NCBI GenBank assembly: GCA_900073065.1
Contig: FJOG01000011.1
Span: 760,882-824,881, forward strand
Length of the DNA stretch: 64,000 nucleotides
Origin: Phialocephala subalpina
Lineage: Eukaryota; Ascomycota; Leotiomycetes; Helotiales; Mollisiaceae
Direction of reading: 5' to 3'
The notes under the pieces were generated by a model that made no database searches, was not told the origin of the DNA, and worked only from the letters and a program-made list of their open reading frames with translations. Position numbers and translations under genes: made by a program. Below are positions 10,476 through 22,226 of the stretch, one piece after another (position 1 is the stretch's first letter; every line of letters starts with the position of its first letter).

Positions 10476-11675
10476 ATGGGCTCAATATCACCCATACCCG
10501 TCACAATTTTAACCGGCTTCCTCGGTTCTGGAAAAACAACCCTCCTCCTCTCCCTTCTCCCCCAACTCCGCGCCCTCAACCCAACCTACAAACTCGCCCT
10601 CCTAAAAAACGAATTCGGAGACCTAGCCATCGACTCTCAACTCGCCTCTTCCTCTTCCATCTCTTCCGTCCGCGAACTTTTAAATGGCTGCATCTGTTGT
10701 AATTTGGTCGGCAGCTTGTCTGCCGCTTTGTCAGAACTAGCAGAAGCGCAGAATCCGGACAGGATTGTCATTGAGACGAGTGGAAGCGCCTTCCCTGCTA
10801 CGTTAGCTATGGAGGTCAATCGTCTAGCGAGAGAAACGGGGGGGAGGTATGTGTTAGATGGGGTAGTGACGGTGATTGATGTTGAGAATTGGAAAGGATA
10901 CGAGGACACATCATACACAGCGAAAATCCAAGCTCGATACACGGACCTTATCGTGTTTAATAAGTGGGAATTGGCCGGGGAGAGGAGGATGGATGAATGT
11001 CTTGATCGACTTGGAGATATGGAGGTGGAGCAGGCGTGGGTGAAAAGCGACCGCGGAAGCGTCCCGGTAGACCTTGTATTTGGAGTTGATGGCGGGTTGG
11101 CGAGATCTCTTGGGGAGAGTCAGGAGGAACACGACCACAAACACGACGATCGTTGCGGGCACAATCATGTTAATGGGAACGGGCATAAACATGAAGAGAA
11201 GGGACATCAGTCTGAAGTCGAAGTTCTGTCTGTTACCCTCTCTTCCCCGCCCGACTCGTCGGAAAACGCAACAGTCAACACTACCTTCCTTCTCAAACTT
11301 TTAAAGTCCGCGCCAAAAGATGAAGTTTATCGCATTAAAGCTGTTCTCGCTTCTGCTACACCAATACCTGCATCCGACCCAATACCCTCCGACACCTTAG
11401 ACCCCACTTCCGCCTCTACCTCTTCCTCAAGCTCGGACTCTGGCGAGTCTCCGAAAGCGGGGAAGTATATACTGAATTGGGCATTCGGCCGCTGGACCTC
11501 CACACCAATGACCAGATCCTCCGAACACGAATCGAGTTCTGGGACTGCACTCAGGATGACGATGATATTGGCGCGGTATGAGAGTAAGAAGTGGAAGAAG
11601 AGGATTGAGGGAGGTGGGTTCATACAACTAGATGGGGAGACGAAAGGGGAGTTGAGGGTTGAGACGATTGCTTGA
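10476..11675 (+). CDS. CobW/P47K-family GTPase, putative zinc metallochaperone
   Basis: A single exon encodes 399 aa. The N-terminal G3E GTPase domain has a P-loop GFLGSGKTT (residues 14-22), the metal-binding signature GCICC (71-75), ETSGSAFP, and a switch/guanine region ending IVFNKW, where NKxD is usual. A His-rich linker (HDHKHDD, CGHNH, GHKHEEKGH; about residues 218-240) is a likely metal-binding insert. The C-terminal CobW_C domain follows (VLSVTL, FLLKLLKSAPKDEVYRIKAV to the end) and is interrupted by a Ser-rich loop. The family moves zinc or other metals into target enzymes using GTP; the eukaryotic ZNG1 type activates methionine aminopeptidase. Assignment to that subgroup is inference. 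GATA sites upstream could make it nutrient- or metal-responsive. Confidence 0.9.
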   Translation: MGSISPIPVTILTGFLGSGKTTLLLSLLPQLRALNPTYKLALLKNEFGDLAIDSQLASSSSISSVRELLNGCICCNLVGSLSAALSELAEAQNPDRIVIETSGSAFPATLAMEVNRLARETGGRYVLDGVVTVIDVENWKGYEDTSYTAKIQARYTDLIVFNKWELAGERRMDECLDRLGDMEVEQAWVKSDRGSVPVDLVFGVDGGLARSLGESQEEHDHKHDDRCGHNHVNGNGHKHEEKGHQSEVEVLSVTLSSPPDSSENATVNTTFLLKLLKSAPKDEVYRIKAVLASATPIPASDPIPSDTLDPTSASTSSSSSDSGESPKAGKYILNWAFGRWTSTPMTRSSEHESSSGTALRMTMILARYESKKWKKRIEGGGFIQLDGETKGELRVETIA

Positions 11676-13850
11676 TTTCGTCGGAATTTCGTTGGGATAG
11701 AATAGAGGTAGCAGCTGTAGATTTAGATAAAGTTGAGGGACAAGAGGAGTGTAGATAGAGGGGTTGATGGATGGATAGATGGCAGTCACAGATAAAATAG
11801 AATAGAAAGATCTGTTGGCGCATTGGAAGGCGAGGCGTTGGTGTGTTTGGGGAGTTACAAAATGGTGTGGAGTACATAGATGCATATGACCAGGCTGAGA
11901 TCAGAGACTGTGATGATGTTTGCCTGAGATAAAAAGTGCTAGATGATGTGGAAGCTCTACTTGGATGCACGGCATAGATCACCCTCAAATGTCCCAACAA
12001 TTGAAGCACATTCAGAGATAGTGTTGTATTGGAGGCTTGAATGCTGAAGTATTTGGATGTTAAATTACTCAAATGCTTTATCGGAACCCTGATGTCGGGA
12101 GAATCGAGTTCGAAGATAGACAATCAACAGCCAAGATAGTCGGTATCCTTGATTACATTCAAGTGAGTTTCTTACTTAAGGAGATATGTAGCCGTGTTAC
12201 GAAGCTTGGTCCGGAAGTCTCAATACGATTATTTTGGCACCCCTTAGTCCGAAAGACTGATGAGCACGTAGGCTAAATTGTAAATACCACGTAGAAGCAT
12301 GCTGATTGAAAATACATGCTCCGGTTGACTGCTGACATGAGAATATCTTAAAGATGATCTCGCTAGTTTGGCTAGGTATGTTGAAAGTGATTCGATAGCA
12401 TAAAAGTCTTCTCTCTCAAGAGTTCTTGAAATAAAGCTCTTATCGGTGCTCTATCTTGACTATTTCAAACATTGGAAATGCTGCAAATTGAACATGCAAT
12501 TATGAAGTATGATTGAGTACTACGACGCTTATCCCTGAAGGCCATGCACTGTATGCAATGACCAAGTGATGTGTTGGATGTGAGCTTTGATAGAGGGCAT
12601 GCTTGAGAGCTACTGTGATTGAAACTTAATGTGGTGGATACTTGAGAAGCTGCGATTCTGGTGTGTATTGTTTGGGGAGAAGGTTTGTATTTGGCTTGAA
12701 GGTGATATTGCTTGAATCTGACAAGACTCGACCCCTAAAGTAGTGAACTAGTCAAATACAAAATCAGCGAGATGTCTAATTAGCGAGACAATGAATAGCT
12801 GAGCTGCTGATCAGGCGCGAACCATGATTTAACGAGCGAACATTTGCTAGATTCTCAAGGATTACGTCCACAGCACCCCGCGCTCCGCAGAGGCTAGCAC
12901 TTGCAAATTGCTGAACTAACAACTTGTTGAACTTTCGTATTACCAAACCAAAATATTTCTAGAATGCAAGGTTGTTGAATAAACAAATGTTCGAAATGCT
13001 GATTTACTTTGAAGCTGAATCCGGAATATAAAAGTCTGTGGGGCTTCAGGGAGTGCTTCATGGCACTTTTTGCTCGGTGAATCATTCCACTTGAAAAAAT
13101 AATCCTACCATAGACAATTCCATTAAAATAATAACATTCTCGCATATTCATAAATTAGGAATGCTGCAAATTTAAGAACGTCAGAGGTTCTCAACGTTGA
13201 AACGTCAAGACAGGACATGGTCTCGATGTGCAAAATACGCGACACTAACACCACGTGTTTGCAATGTTCCTGACATTGGAAATATTTAAGCGTGATTGTA
13301 ATGCGGGAACCCGAGTAGCATCTAGTAACAAAACACTAGATTGCTCGATTTGTTTCGGAATCTCTTGTATTTCGGAAGGAATCTGTGTTGAATGTCCGAG
13401 AATTCTGGTACGTACTTCCGCGTCTCGCTTAAACCCCCTTCCTTTTTTTTGGCCCCTCATCTTTCTCCAAGTAGCCACTCTCCACATCGGACATTGATGA
13501 TCAGAGCTTGAATTCAAGAATATGACAGCTGAGTGAGAACCTCTCAATCTCCATTAAAGGCCACTTGAACCTCAGTTCGAAGGACACCTTCAAGGATACC
13601 CCATATGTCAGGATAATTGAAGTGGCTCTGTTCCTTATCTTGTACTGACGAGGGTGACATTTAATTGAACATCAGCAGTCAGGCCTGGAAAAGACCTGTA
13701 TCAGAGCATCACGTGCCATCCCCCGCCAACCTGCCATGTCGACCTGGCAGCAGCTAGGTGTTGAGGTGAGGCCGGATCGAAATAATCTTTTGCGATCAAG
13801 CATACAGGTCGCAGCTGAATGTGCGAGGCCCATAACAAGACGAGGTCGAA
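11676..13850. other. AT-rich non-coding region
   Basis: Roughly 2.2 kb without a convincing gene follows the CobW gene. The reverse strand near 11620-12123 is open but is a shadow of 3' UTR sequence. From about 12060 to 13260 it is AT-rich with short words repeated (for example ATGCTGCAAAT near 13160). No transposon protein or terminal repeat was recognised. Confidence 0.3.
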
Positions 13851-13912
13851 ATTCCACCCGGATTTGAACCTCGAGAGCCCACACCTGAGACTCTTGCGTT
13901 TGCGTGTCTGCT
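13851..13912 (-). repeat. tRNA-like relic (type II-like 3' half)
   Basis: Read on the minus strand, GGTTCAAATCC is a perfect B box, preceded by a variable-arm-like GTGTGGGCTCTCGA. The T-stem strands (CGAGG and CCGGG) pair only in part, and I find no matching acceptor or A box. It is most like the 3' half of a Ser/Leu tRNA, probably a relic rather than a functional gene. Confidence 0.3.
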
Positions 13913-13924
13913 AACGTGAAATAA

Positions 13925-13981
13925 CGAGGCAGGTCTCGAACCTCTAACACCTTGATTGGAAGTCAAGCTGGTAGCCTCTCG
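13925..13981 (-). repeat. tRNA-like element with TCC anticodon arm
   Basis: On the minus strand a perfect anticodon arm, CTTGACTTCCAATCAAG, is followed by a five-base spacer and the B box GGTTCGAGACC. Ends CGAG and CTCG can pair as part of an acceptor stem, but there is no normal D arm between the acceptor and the anticodon stem, and the T stem is only 3 bp. It is probably a degenerate tRNA(Gly)-like relic or a piece of a tRNA-derived element. Confidence 0.35.
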
Positions 13982-14492
13982 GCTTGTATTTTGGCTGCCA
14001 GACAGTTTTGAAAGACAAGTTCGATGTCCTGAGCATTCTGGGAATCTGTGGTGCTTGTTCTGGTCAGGTTGGATCGAAGAATTTAATTGTTTGAGAAGCC
14101 GACGGAAGGTTGGGCAGGGAAGGGGCTGCGGCTGAATATTTGGATGGTTGGAGAAAGGTGGTCGTCGAAAGTGAAGCTTTTGAGCCGTTTGATCCACATT
14201 GCGGAGAGCTATCATAGGCCCCTTGCATAGCACGTGCATTGTCCTTGGATTCCCGTAAGTTTGCTACCATCCCCATATATTAGAGTCCCAAGTATCCCTT
14301 GATGAAAGAGTGACTCCGTATTTCTTCTCGCCAAGCACGCTGCTGTCTATCGATCCAACTTCTCCCTGTCATTCTTCCATCAAAGTCACGTTCACTCACC
14401 TGCTTTCGGCATTAGTGCAAGCAAGTCTCCGAAATTCACCCACGGTTATTATCAGCTGTATAGAGTTAAATAAGCAGAATTTTCAACAAATG

Positions 14493-14598
14493 GGGCGGCT
14501 GGCCCAATGGCAAGGCGCTTGACTTCGAGATTGATTTGAAAATATCAAAATCGGTCAAAGTTATCAAGAGATTGTCGGTTCGATCCCGGCGTCGCTCA
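14493..14598 (+). tRNA. tRNA-Arg (anticodon TCG) with intron
   Basis: A full cloverleaf can be drawn. Acceptor strand GGGCGGC (14493-14499) pairs with GTCGCTC (14591-14597) using two G-U pairs, and A at 14598 is the discriminator. The D stem is GCC/GGC. The anticodon stem CTTGA/TCAAG has loop CTTCGA with anticodon TCG at 14525-14527. The T arm is GTCGG-TTCGATC-CCGGC. An intron of about 34 nt (near 14529-14562) sits after position 37, the normal place for nuclear tRNA introns. The A box (TGGCCCAATGG) and B box (GGTTCGATCCC) are both intact. Confidence 0.85.
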
Positions 14599-14787
14599 AT
14601 TATATAGTTCACAGTTTTTTTTGGCATTGATTCCCATCGAGTTCTAATCACCTTCGATGGAGCCAGAGGTGTTTGGTTTCTTTTTTTGCCGGTTTGCGCG
14701 CTAGTAACAGGGTGGGGAAAATAAGCGAGTAGCTTCGGGAAGGAGAAGAGGAAGCGAGCCGAACGCTCCTTCTCTCCCCACCTCTAG

Positions 14788-14826
14788 ATCTCGAACTCAA
14801 GCGCCCTGCCATTGGGCCAGCCGTCC
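14788..14826 (-). repeat. Inverted 5' half copy of the tRNA-Arg gene
   Basis: The minus strand carries 39 bases that match the first 39 bases of the tRNA-Arg(TCG) gene at 36 positions, from the acceptor through the D arm and anticodon to TTCGAGAT. Similarity then stops and no B box or 3' half follows within the 200 bases I checked. It is a truncated copy in inverted orientation, about 190 bp from the gene. Confidence 0.75.
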
Positions 14827-15673
14827 TATGATGTCGTAATGCGGACGGTTTTATTTCGGCCTTTCAATTTCCCTTTCTGAAGCTCCTCTATGAAGTCGCT
14901 ATGCGGTCTACACCCGGGTCTTTTCACGGAAAAATGGTTCTTAAACCACAAAACGTCAAAGGTACAATCACCCACGAGAAAGGGACAAGCAAAATTGAGA
15001 TCAAGCAATGAACTGTGCTCAATCTATCATACACAGTTTCCACTTCCTTTCTCGATCTGCAGTGCAGCTTCTATTCATCTCCCCTTCATCTGCATCAAAT
15101 GCTCACTCATACAATTAGGTATCTCCCCCTTCCCCCCCCCCCCCCACCCCATACCAGAACCTCGCAAGGCAGTATCCAGATCCAGCTAAAAACGCCAGAC
15201 CCATCCAACCAACCATCCATTCATCCATAAAAGAAAAAAGAAGTCCACGCTATGCATCCATCACTCACTCGCTCCGCTTCTTCCGTATATTAACTGAGCG
15301 CGCGCAAGTTATCATTTCGAGTCGTTCATCCATCCCACCCATCCATGCATAAAGTAACACCGAAAATAAAACCCTTTCCACGACCGAAGAAGCTCGTCCT
15401 CTCCAGCTTCCCGAAGACATGCCACGAGATAAACCGAGTCTTGATGTCGAAAAAGGTATGTTGTAAAGAATTGAAAGTAAAAGAAGAGAAACGGTCCATA
15501 CAGTCATACATATTGTACACCCAAAGCACCTGGCCCGTAGGCTTCGATGACAGGGGGAAAACTCAAAGTGTAACGCCATAAAAACATGCCGCTACTACAA
15601 ACATCAACGCCATGTATGCAATCCATTCACTCCTTCCCTATGTTTCGCAAGAAAGAAATGCTTGGTCAAAAAA
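14827..15673. other. Non-coding, 3' side of the histidine kinase
   Basis: No gene is visible. It contains a poly-C run (about 15130-15150) and ATCC-rich stretches (CATCCAACCAACCATCCATTC near 15199), typical of UTR or spacer. Confidence 0.35.
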
Positions 15674-18600
15674 TCAAGTCTTCGTAATCAACTTCCCCGC
15701 CTCCTCAGGCTCAATCGGATCAAGGAGATCTCCCATGACGGTGCTGAGAGCCTTAAAGTCGACTGGCTTGGTGATATAGTTGCTGAATCCAGCTTCGATG
15801 CATTTGTCAAGGACATCGGCCATGACGTTTGCTGATAGGGCGATGATTGGCATTCGAGGGAGTTTTTCCTTCTTTTCCCATTGGCGGATCTCTCGACAGG
15901 CCTGGTAGCCGTCCTTGTTCGGCATGTGGAGATCGCACTGCATCTGTCAGCGAAGCCTCAAGGATAGAAGGATCATGCTCACCAAGATAAGGGAATAGAA
16001 GGAATGAGATTGAGCAAAGACTTTATCGGTGCATTCAACACCATCCAAAGCCAGATCAACATTGATGCCAACCTTGCTCAAGAACTTAAGGAGAACCTTC
16101 TGATTCGTAGCATTGTCCTCCACCAGCAACACTTTATGACCCTTGTTCCCAAGACGCTTGCCAATGTCGAGGTAGTTCTGTCGTTGATTCGCCACTTGCT
16201 GTTGGGCACTGAAACGATTTCGGTCGGTACTCAAATCGCGCTCCTTGTCTGGATCAAAGATAACCGCGAATCTTGATGGCTTGACTGGCTTGTAGATGAA
16301 AGTGACACGATTGTCCTTTGCAAGCTGATCGTAGTCGTAGACAGTCGCCAACTTCATCACCTCTTGTCGCTGAACTGGATCCGAGAGAACCACAATTGAG
16401 GTCTGTGGCAATGAGATAGAGGAAACAATCTGATCAATCAAAGCCACGATATCTTCTGGATTACCAAAGTTCAAGACGATGTGAGTGAAGATCACCGGAT
16501 CCTCTCCGCCAATCATCGCTCGGGCCTCTTCAACACTAGCCAATCCTGTAATCTGATGTGGGATATCCTTTGGTAAGGTCATCTCAATGTGCTGAGTAGT
16601 TGCTTCACGACTGTGTTCTTGAGGGCAGATGAGCAGAATCGAGAACATTGGAGGGCGAAAGTGCTTGGCGTCGGAAGGAGTACTGCTCTGACGAGACATC
16701 ATTCCGCTACCCAAGGATGTTTGCGGTGTCGGTGTTGCTCCAGAAGACAACGATTGGGGAGGTGATCCAGGTGGTGGAGACACGCGATCAGGAAGAGCCA
16801 GCTTCATACTGGTAGGGTCCACCGAGCTGGAGCGAGCTGCTTCACCAAAACGAGCAAGAGATCCTGCGATTGAAGAATTGGAGGATCGTCCGGTGGTATG
16901 TGTTCTACTTGAGCGAATCGAAGGCTCTGAACTGCCTGAAGACAACACCGCTGGCGAGTCGGTATTCACGGATTCTGCGCGCGGACTCTCCTCGTTTGGC
17001 GACTGAAAGATCTTCGATGCCAACGACGAGGATCCAATGCTCGCTTTTATCGGACGAGGACCAGCTTCAGAGATTGATGACCTCACGGAAGACACTGCTG
17101 AAGGAATTTTGCTTAAGGCAGGTGTCAACGGTGGGTCGGGATGGTCATCGGGTGTAGGAAGGCCGAATGTGGCGGTAAAAGTGAAAGTAGAACCCTTTCC
17201 TGGGATCGCGGTTCCTTCCATCGTACCGCCATGAAGCTCAACGAATTGTCGTGAAATGACAAGTCCCAAACCAGTTCCCCCATGAGTGCGAGTACTACTA
17301 CCATCGATCTGGCTGAAAGGCTTGAAGATAAGCTCTGCTTCCTGTTGAGTGAAACCTCGTCCAGTATCAATGATAGAAAATTGAAGCATAACTTCATTCA
17401 CACCAAGATCATCATCGTTTGGTTTGAAGACCTTGCATCGACTGAATACCTCACCCACAGTGGTAAATTTGATGGCATTGCCAATGACATTTAGCAAGAC
17501 TTGACGGATACGGAATCTATCACCTTTGATCATCTCAGGTACGTCAGGATCGACAACATAGTTGACTTCGAGATGCTTCGTGATGGCAATGGTTGAGACC
17601 ATCTCGTTGACCTCCTCCACCAAGGAACGGGTGTGGAACCAATCGTAGGAGAGCTTCATCATACCAGCATCAGCCTTGGCCAAGTCCAGGATATCGTTGA
17701 TGATATTGAGAAGACCGTCAGCACTTGACGAGATAGTGTTGCAGTAGTCGATTTGCTCCTCGTTGAGAGGCGTATCCTGAAGGAAGCTGATCATGCCCGA
17801 AATGCCGATCAGTGGCGTACGGATTTCGTGAGACATGTTACTCAAGAACTTGCTCTTCGACTCCATCGCCTCCTTCAGCTTCATTTCCAGCAACTTGTGG
17901 TCGTTAATATCCGCGCAAGCACCAAACCAGGAACCATCACCACTACCAAGATTGATGTTATCAACCTCCACGCAGCGCACAAGATGCCATCGATACTCGC
18001 CACTCTTCGATCTCAATCGTACTTCAGTGCTATAAGATACACGACCATTGCTGTCTGTATCAACCTTGACTACGCCTGTTCTCGTGAGCTCGGAGAGGTC
18101 CGCAGACGGGAACTCATAAACGGAACCGCTGCCCGAACTATTGGTTCTCGACAACGACTGGTATCGACCTCGGATAGTAGTTTCAGTAACAGCTTCGGAG
18201 GCACCTGATTTGTTTGAAGACTTTCCGCCCAAAGATGTTAGAGATGGCATACGGCTCGGTTCCACAGGTTTCTTGGGACCTGGCGCTGAAGGAGTCGGTG
18301 GCGAGTTGAACGGAATATGGCATCTGGCTAAGTCTTCAGGATGCACGTAGTCCATGAAACCAAGACCGAGAGCATCGTCGAAAGCTTGTCCTGTGTACGA
18401 GAGCCATTGTTGATTCGCAAATGTAACGCCTTCATCCTCAGTTGCAGAAAAGATGATTTGCGGAATGAGGTTCGCAAGCTGCTTGTGCTTTGCTTCAGAT
18501 GCCTCGATTTCTTCTTGTCTCGCAGCCTTGACCTCGGCAATGTGCTGGTCATGAATGTCCATGTGCGTACCATACCATTGTACAATGACTCCTCTGCTAT

Positions 18601-21600
18601 CTCTGAGACCAACAGCACGAGTATAGAACCAACGATAGGTGCCATCGAAGCGCTTCAGGCGAACCTGCATTGAGAACTGCTCGCCGGTACGAATAGAATT
18701 ACTCCAGGCTTTCAAATACTCGTCTTTCTCTTCCAGATGAATAGTGGCCCATGGATCCTCGTGCAAGTCTTTCACACTCTGGCCACGGTAAGTCAGGTAG
18801 CGACTATTCACCCATACAATCTCACCAGTTGGTGGCAAAGCGATGAAGATGTGCATAGGTAAGGAGTCCAACATGATGCCCTTGACACGGTCGGAAGGTG
18901 GTGGCATATAGTCTGACGCTGGTGCTGACAAGGACGCAGAACGTGAGTGAAGCTTTGGTGGGGCAGGCGTCTTAGATGGAGTAGCAGTCGCAGGTAGAGA
19001 CTGGAACGTGGCACCAAAGTCGGCTCCATAGGAATGAAGTTGGGTATGTTGTCGGTCTGGCTTAGAGGCACCATGTCCGGAAGCTGTGCGCATGGCGAGT
19101 CGTCGTGGGGATAAAACAGTGTCTTGATGCTGTCGGGAAGGACTGACATCACGAGCTTCAGGAGTTTCTGAATAGCTATCGCGAGATGGCCGTTGTGGGC
19201 GAGGTTCCGGCTTTGGAGTACTGGTTGAGGAGCCAATATCTTCGACTTCATGCTTCTCCTTCGTGGGAGTTTGCTCAGCATGTTCAGGTTCCTGGGCTCT
19301 TTCTTCTGATATCAAAGCAACCTTCTGTGATCTGGTGTCTGCAGGTGATGATTCCTTTGATGTACGTCGAGCTCCAATGATGCTGCTTGCTGAACCAGTG
19401 TCGACTCGATTCAGGCCAGGTCTTGTTCGACTGCTAAAGTAGCTCTCCCCCGCAATATAGCCTGGACTCCCACCACTAGAACGCTTGTCCATACTTAAGC
19501 CAACGTTTCCGGGATCCCATCCTGGAGTCACCCCAGGCGATCCGGCAGTACTCCTAGAAACGCCAGAATAGTCACTCGGACTGGTAATGCTGCCTCCCGA
19601 ATGCTGGGGACCGCTCTCATCAGCTGGTGAGTAGGTTGTCTTTCCAAGATGCATCGACTCCTCACTCAGTCTTCCACCGGGAGCAACGGCTCCGAAACCG
19701 GTTGTCTGGGGGCGCTTTCGAGACAGGCCAGCAATTTCAGTCTCAAGGTTTGAGAAGTGTCGACATAGAGAGAAAGAGGTCGCCAAGTGAGCCGAGAGAT
19801 GCTCAAGAGAATGTCTCAAGCTAGATGGATATGGTATGACGGGGCTGAGTATAGACAGAACAGCAATAGGTGTGATCTGGTTGCAACGAGTTTTGCTACT
19901 GTGTGGGTCTCAAGCTAGATGGATATGGTATGACGGGGCTGAGTATAGACAGAACAGCAATAGGTGTTGGCTTCTGCCTTCGTTCATCTTTGCTCTTTCC
20001 CTTGGCATCTTCAACATTCTTAGGTAGTCCAACCTTTCCACGAGTTGTCTTCGATTCCATTGCAGCAGTGTCTAATCTAAACGACTGTACTGGCTTTGAT
20101 AGCAAAGGATGAATTAGTGGAATATGCAAGACAGTCCATGATCTGTCGGCCCCAATGGTTTCGGGCTGCGGCATATCTGAATAGTCCTGAGGCGTCGTAC
20201 GAGGGTTAAATGTCTCTTCATCAATAGGTGCGTTAATGTTGGCAAAGAAAGGATTCTCTGCAGTTTCTACTCTCACCGCCGGAGATGGCGCAGGCGACTG
20301 CGACCATGGCGACGGCGGAGCTTGTTCATACTCTTCATATTTCGGTAGTAAAGGTAGGTTGTCGTCCTCAGTAAGATCAATTGAACGCCTGGAAGATGGC
20401 ATGCTCTTGCCTTTGTCACTAACCTGACTTCGTGCACGTTGGCTTCTTGTCTTTCCACCAAAGAACGATGAAATCCGCGAGCTGATTTCTGGAGACTTGC
20501 TTTTCTTCAATTTGTCGTTCGACGACTCCTTGGACTTTGTCGACGATTTGCTTCCGCCGCTCTTCTCATCTGGTGCGTTTTCCACATAAGGATAATCTCG
20601 AGTCAACGCGATCACCTTGCCGCGTTCCAAGACTCTCATTACGCCTTTGTTATCAATCAATGGCTCGGCCTCATAATCCAGCGCCTGTAACACCGGGAAG
20701 ACTTGTCCCCGTGTTTCTCTACTTGCAGACTCAGGGTTTTCCCAGGCTGACTGCTTCGCATCCTCAAATGCCATATGGTCTTGCAAACTTTGTAGGTTAA
20801 GTTCTGCATTTTGGAGGGTAGCGGTACGTGGCGGTAAGTTGTCAGGACGAGCTGAAAGGTAGCTCTTAGCCCTTACAAGCTGGCTTGGACGTGTAGGAGC
20901 AGGTAATCGATTGGAATCTGATGCTACGGCGGGAGCACGCTTGCTGTCTTCGTATGCGGTAAAAGAATGTCTGCTAAGGAGACCAGGACGCACTATACTT
21001 TGTAACGGCGTCGACGGTTGAGAATACTCGTCGGCTACGTTCAAGTCGCCAGAATTCGAGGTGTCGTTAGTATCAACACTGCTCGGTACAAGACTGCTAC
21101 CGCGTGGCAAGTACGTTAAACTTAGTTCGTCTTCTGACATTGCGTTGAACGTGGCTTTTTGTCCCCATGGCACATTTTCGATATCTGTCGGGTCTGCAGG
21201 AACTGAAAGCGTCACTCGGTGCGCATGATATAATGTTCTCATGATTTCAACGGCCGTAGTCCACCACGCGTCGAGTCCAGGTTCTGAAGAAAGCAGCAGG
21301 CTCAGGTCATACAGATTGGGAGTCGCAAAGTTGGGATCCTCTGGTGTATGGAACCAGCCTGGCGGCTGAAATCTCAGAGTCGATGCTGGAGTTACTGAGC
21401 CAGACAATACACGATCTTGTGGACCTGCTTCAAAAGTGCCACCTGCGAAATTTGCAGGATTGACCGTAGGGGAGAGTGCTGTGAAAGGTCGATGGCCTGT
21501 GTAGCTTTGCTGGGGTGTTCGCATCGATGGGAAGGGATATGATGGTGTTCGTACAGCCATTGGGCCAGGTGTAGTGCCTCCTCGAATGGTTCTTGCCGAT

Positions 21601-22196
21601 TCTGTTGATGAAGTCTCAGTGCCAGGTGCCGGACTCGAAAATGCTTCCTCCAACGACGGCGATGCGATCTCTTCATGTATTGGCGATACTCGAGTCTTTC
21701 CGCCAGGAATAAGGGCGGTTGCTGCTCGCTCCTCCTTCTCCCCTAATTGTTTAGCGAGTCGCTCCCTATGCATGTTCAGTTGTATTTGGGCATTCATAGC
21801 TGCACGCAACCGCTCCACTTCCTCAGCTGAAGTAGTAGCTGGAACCACATTGCTGGCACGTCCTCCTGTACCCCCGCGCTCTTCCATTTCCTCGTCCTGA
21901 TCGTCCATCTGCCGTGCGTCCGTCCTCGATGATTCCGACCTTGAGCCCTCGAATCTCACAGTCTCATAACTCTTTCTCGAATCGTAGTCGGCTGTCTCTG
22001 ATTTCGGAGGTGCCTTCGCACCAGACGGCGAGTCAGGCATTGAGTCCTTGGTCTTGCCTTGGGAAGATTGGCTTGACTTTATTCCATGCTTTGAAAATTT
22101 CGTAGTAGACTTCTCGCTGCTCGAGCGGCGAGCGCCGCTTGGTCGTCGTGAGTGCGATGAGGATGGCTTGTCCAGAGGCGACTTTGGGGGTGGCAT
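15674..22196 (-). CDS. Large hybrid histidine kinase (PAS-PAS-HisKA-HATPase-REC)
   Basis: The proposed exons are 22196-19900, 19820-15983 and 15937-15674, giving about 2132 aa. The first third is Ser-rich and low-complexity, then GAF-like (LDAWWTTAVEIMRTLYHA). Two PAS domains lie at about 1080 and 1230 (MDIHDQH ends the first PAC). HisKA has the phospho-acceptor His in SNMSHEIRTP (about 1427). The ATPase has N box NVIGNAIKFT, G1 DTGRGF and G2 GGTGLGL. The receiver (LLVEDNATNQ, about 1995) carries its phospho-Asp in ILCDLHMP, formed by the last splice. Such kinases feed the His-Asp phosphorelay to the HOG pathway; group not assigned. The middle intron (19821-19899) lies in a 61-bp direct duplication and is a hypothesis: without it a TAG at 19896-19898 ends the protein. 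The start is uncertain; the frame is open a little upstream and a CTGAC...CATAG acceptor near 22242 suggests an earlier exon. Confidence 0.85.
19813..19967. repeat. 61-bp direct duplication inside the kinase gene
   Basis: Two identical 61-bp copies lie at 19813-19873 and 19907-19967, separated by 33 bp of unrelated sequence. On the coding strand, copy one reads in frame with the upstream exon and copy two in frame with the downstream exon. The period of 94 bp shifts the frame unless the insert is spliced. Confidence 0.95.
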
Positions 22197-22226
22197 GCCG
22201 TCGTCCCCTGGATACCCCTTCAGCAC

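Noticed and set aside
15130..15150. Poly-C tract
   Set aside because: Simple homopolymer in spacer with no further structure.
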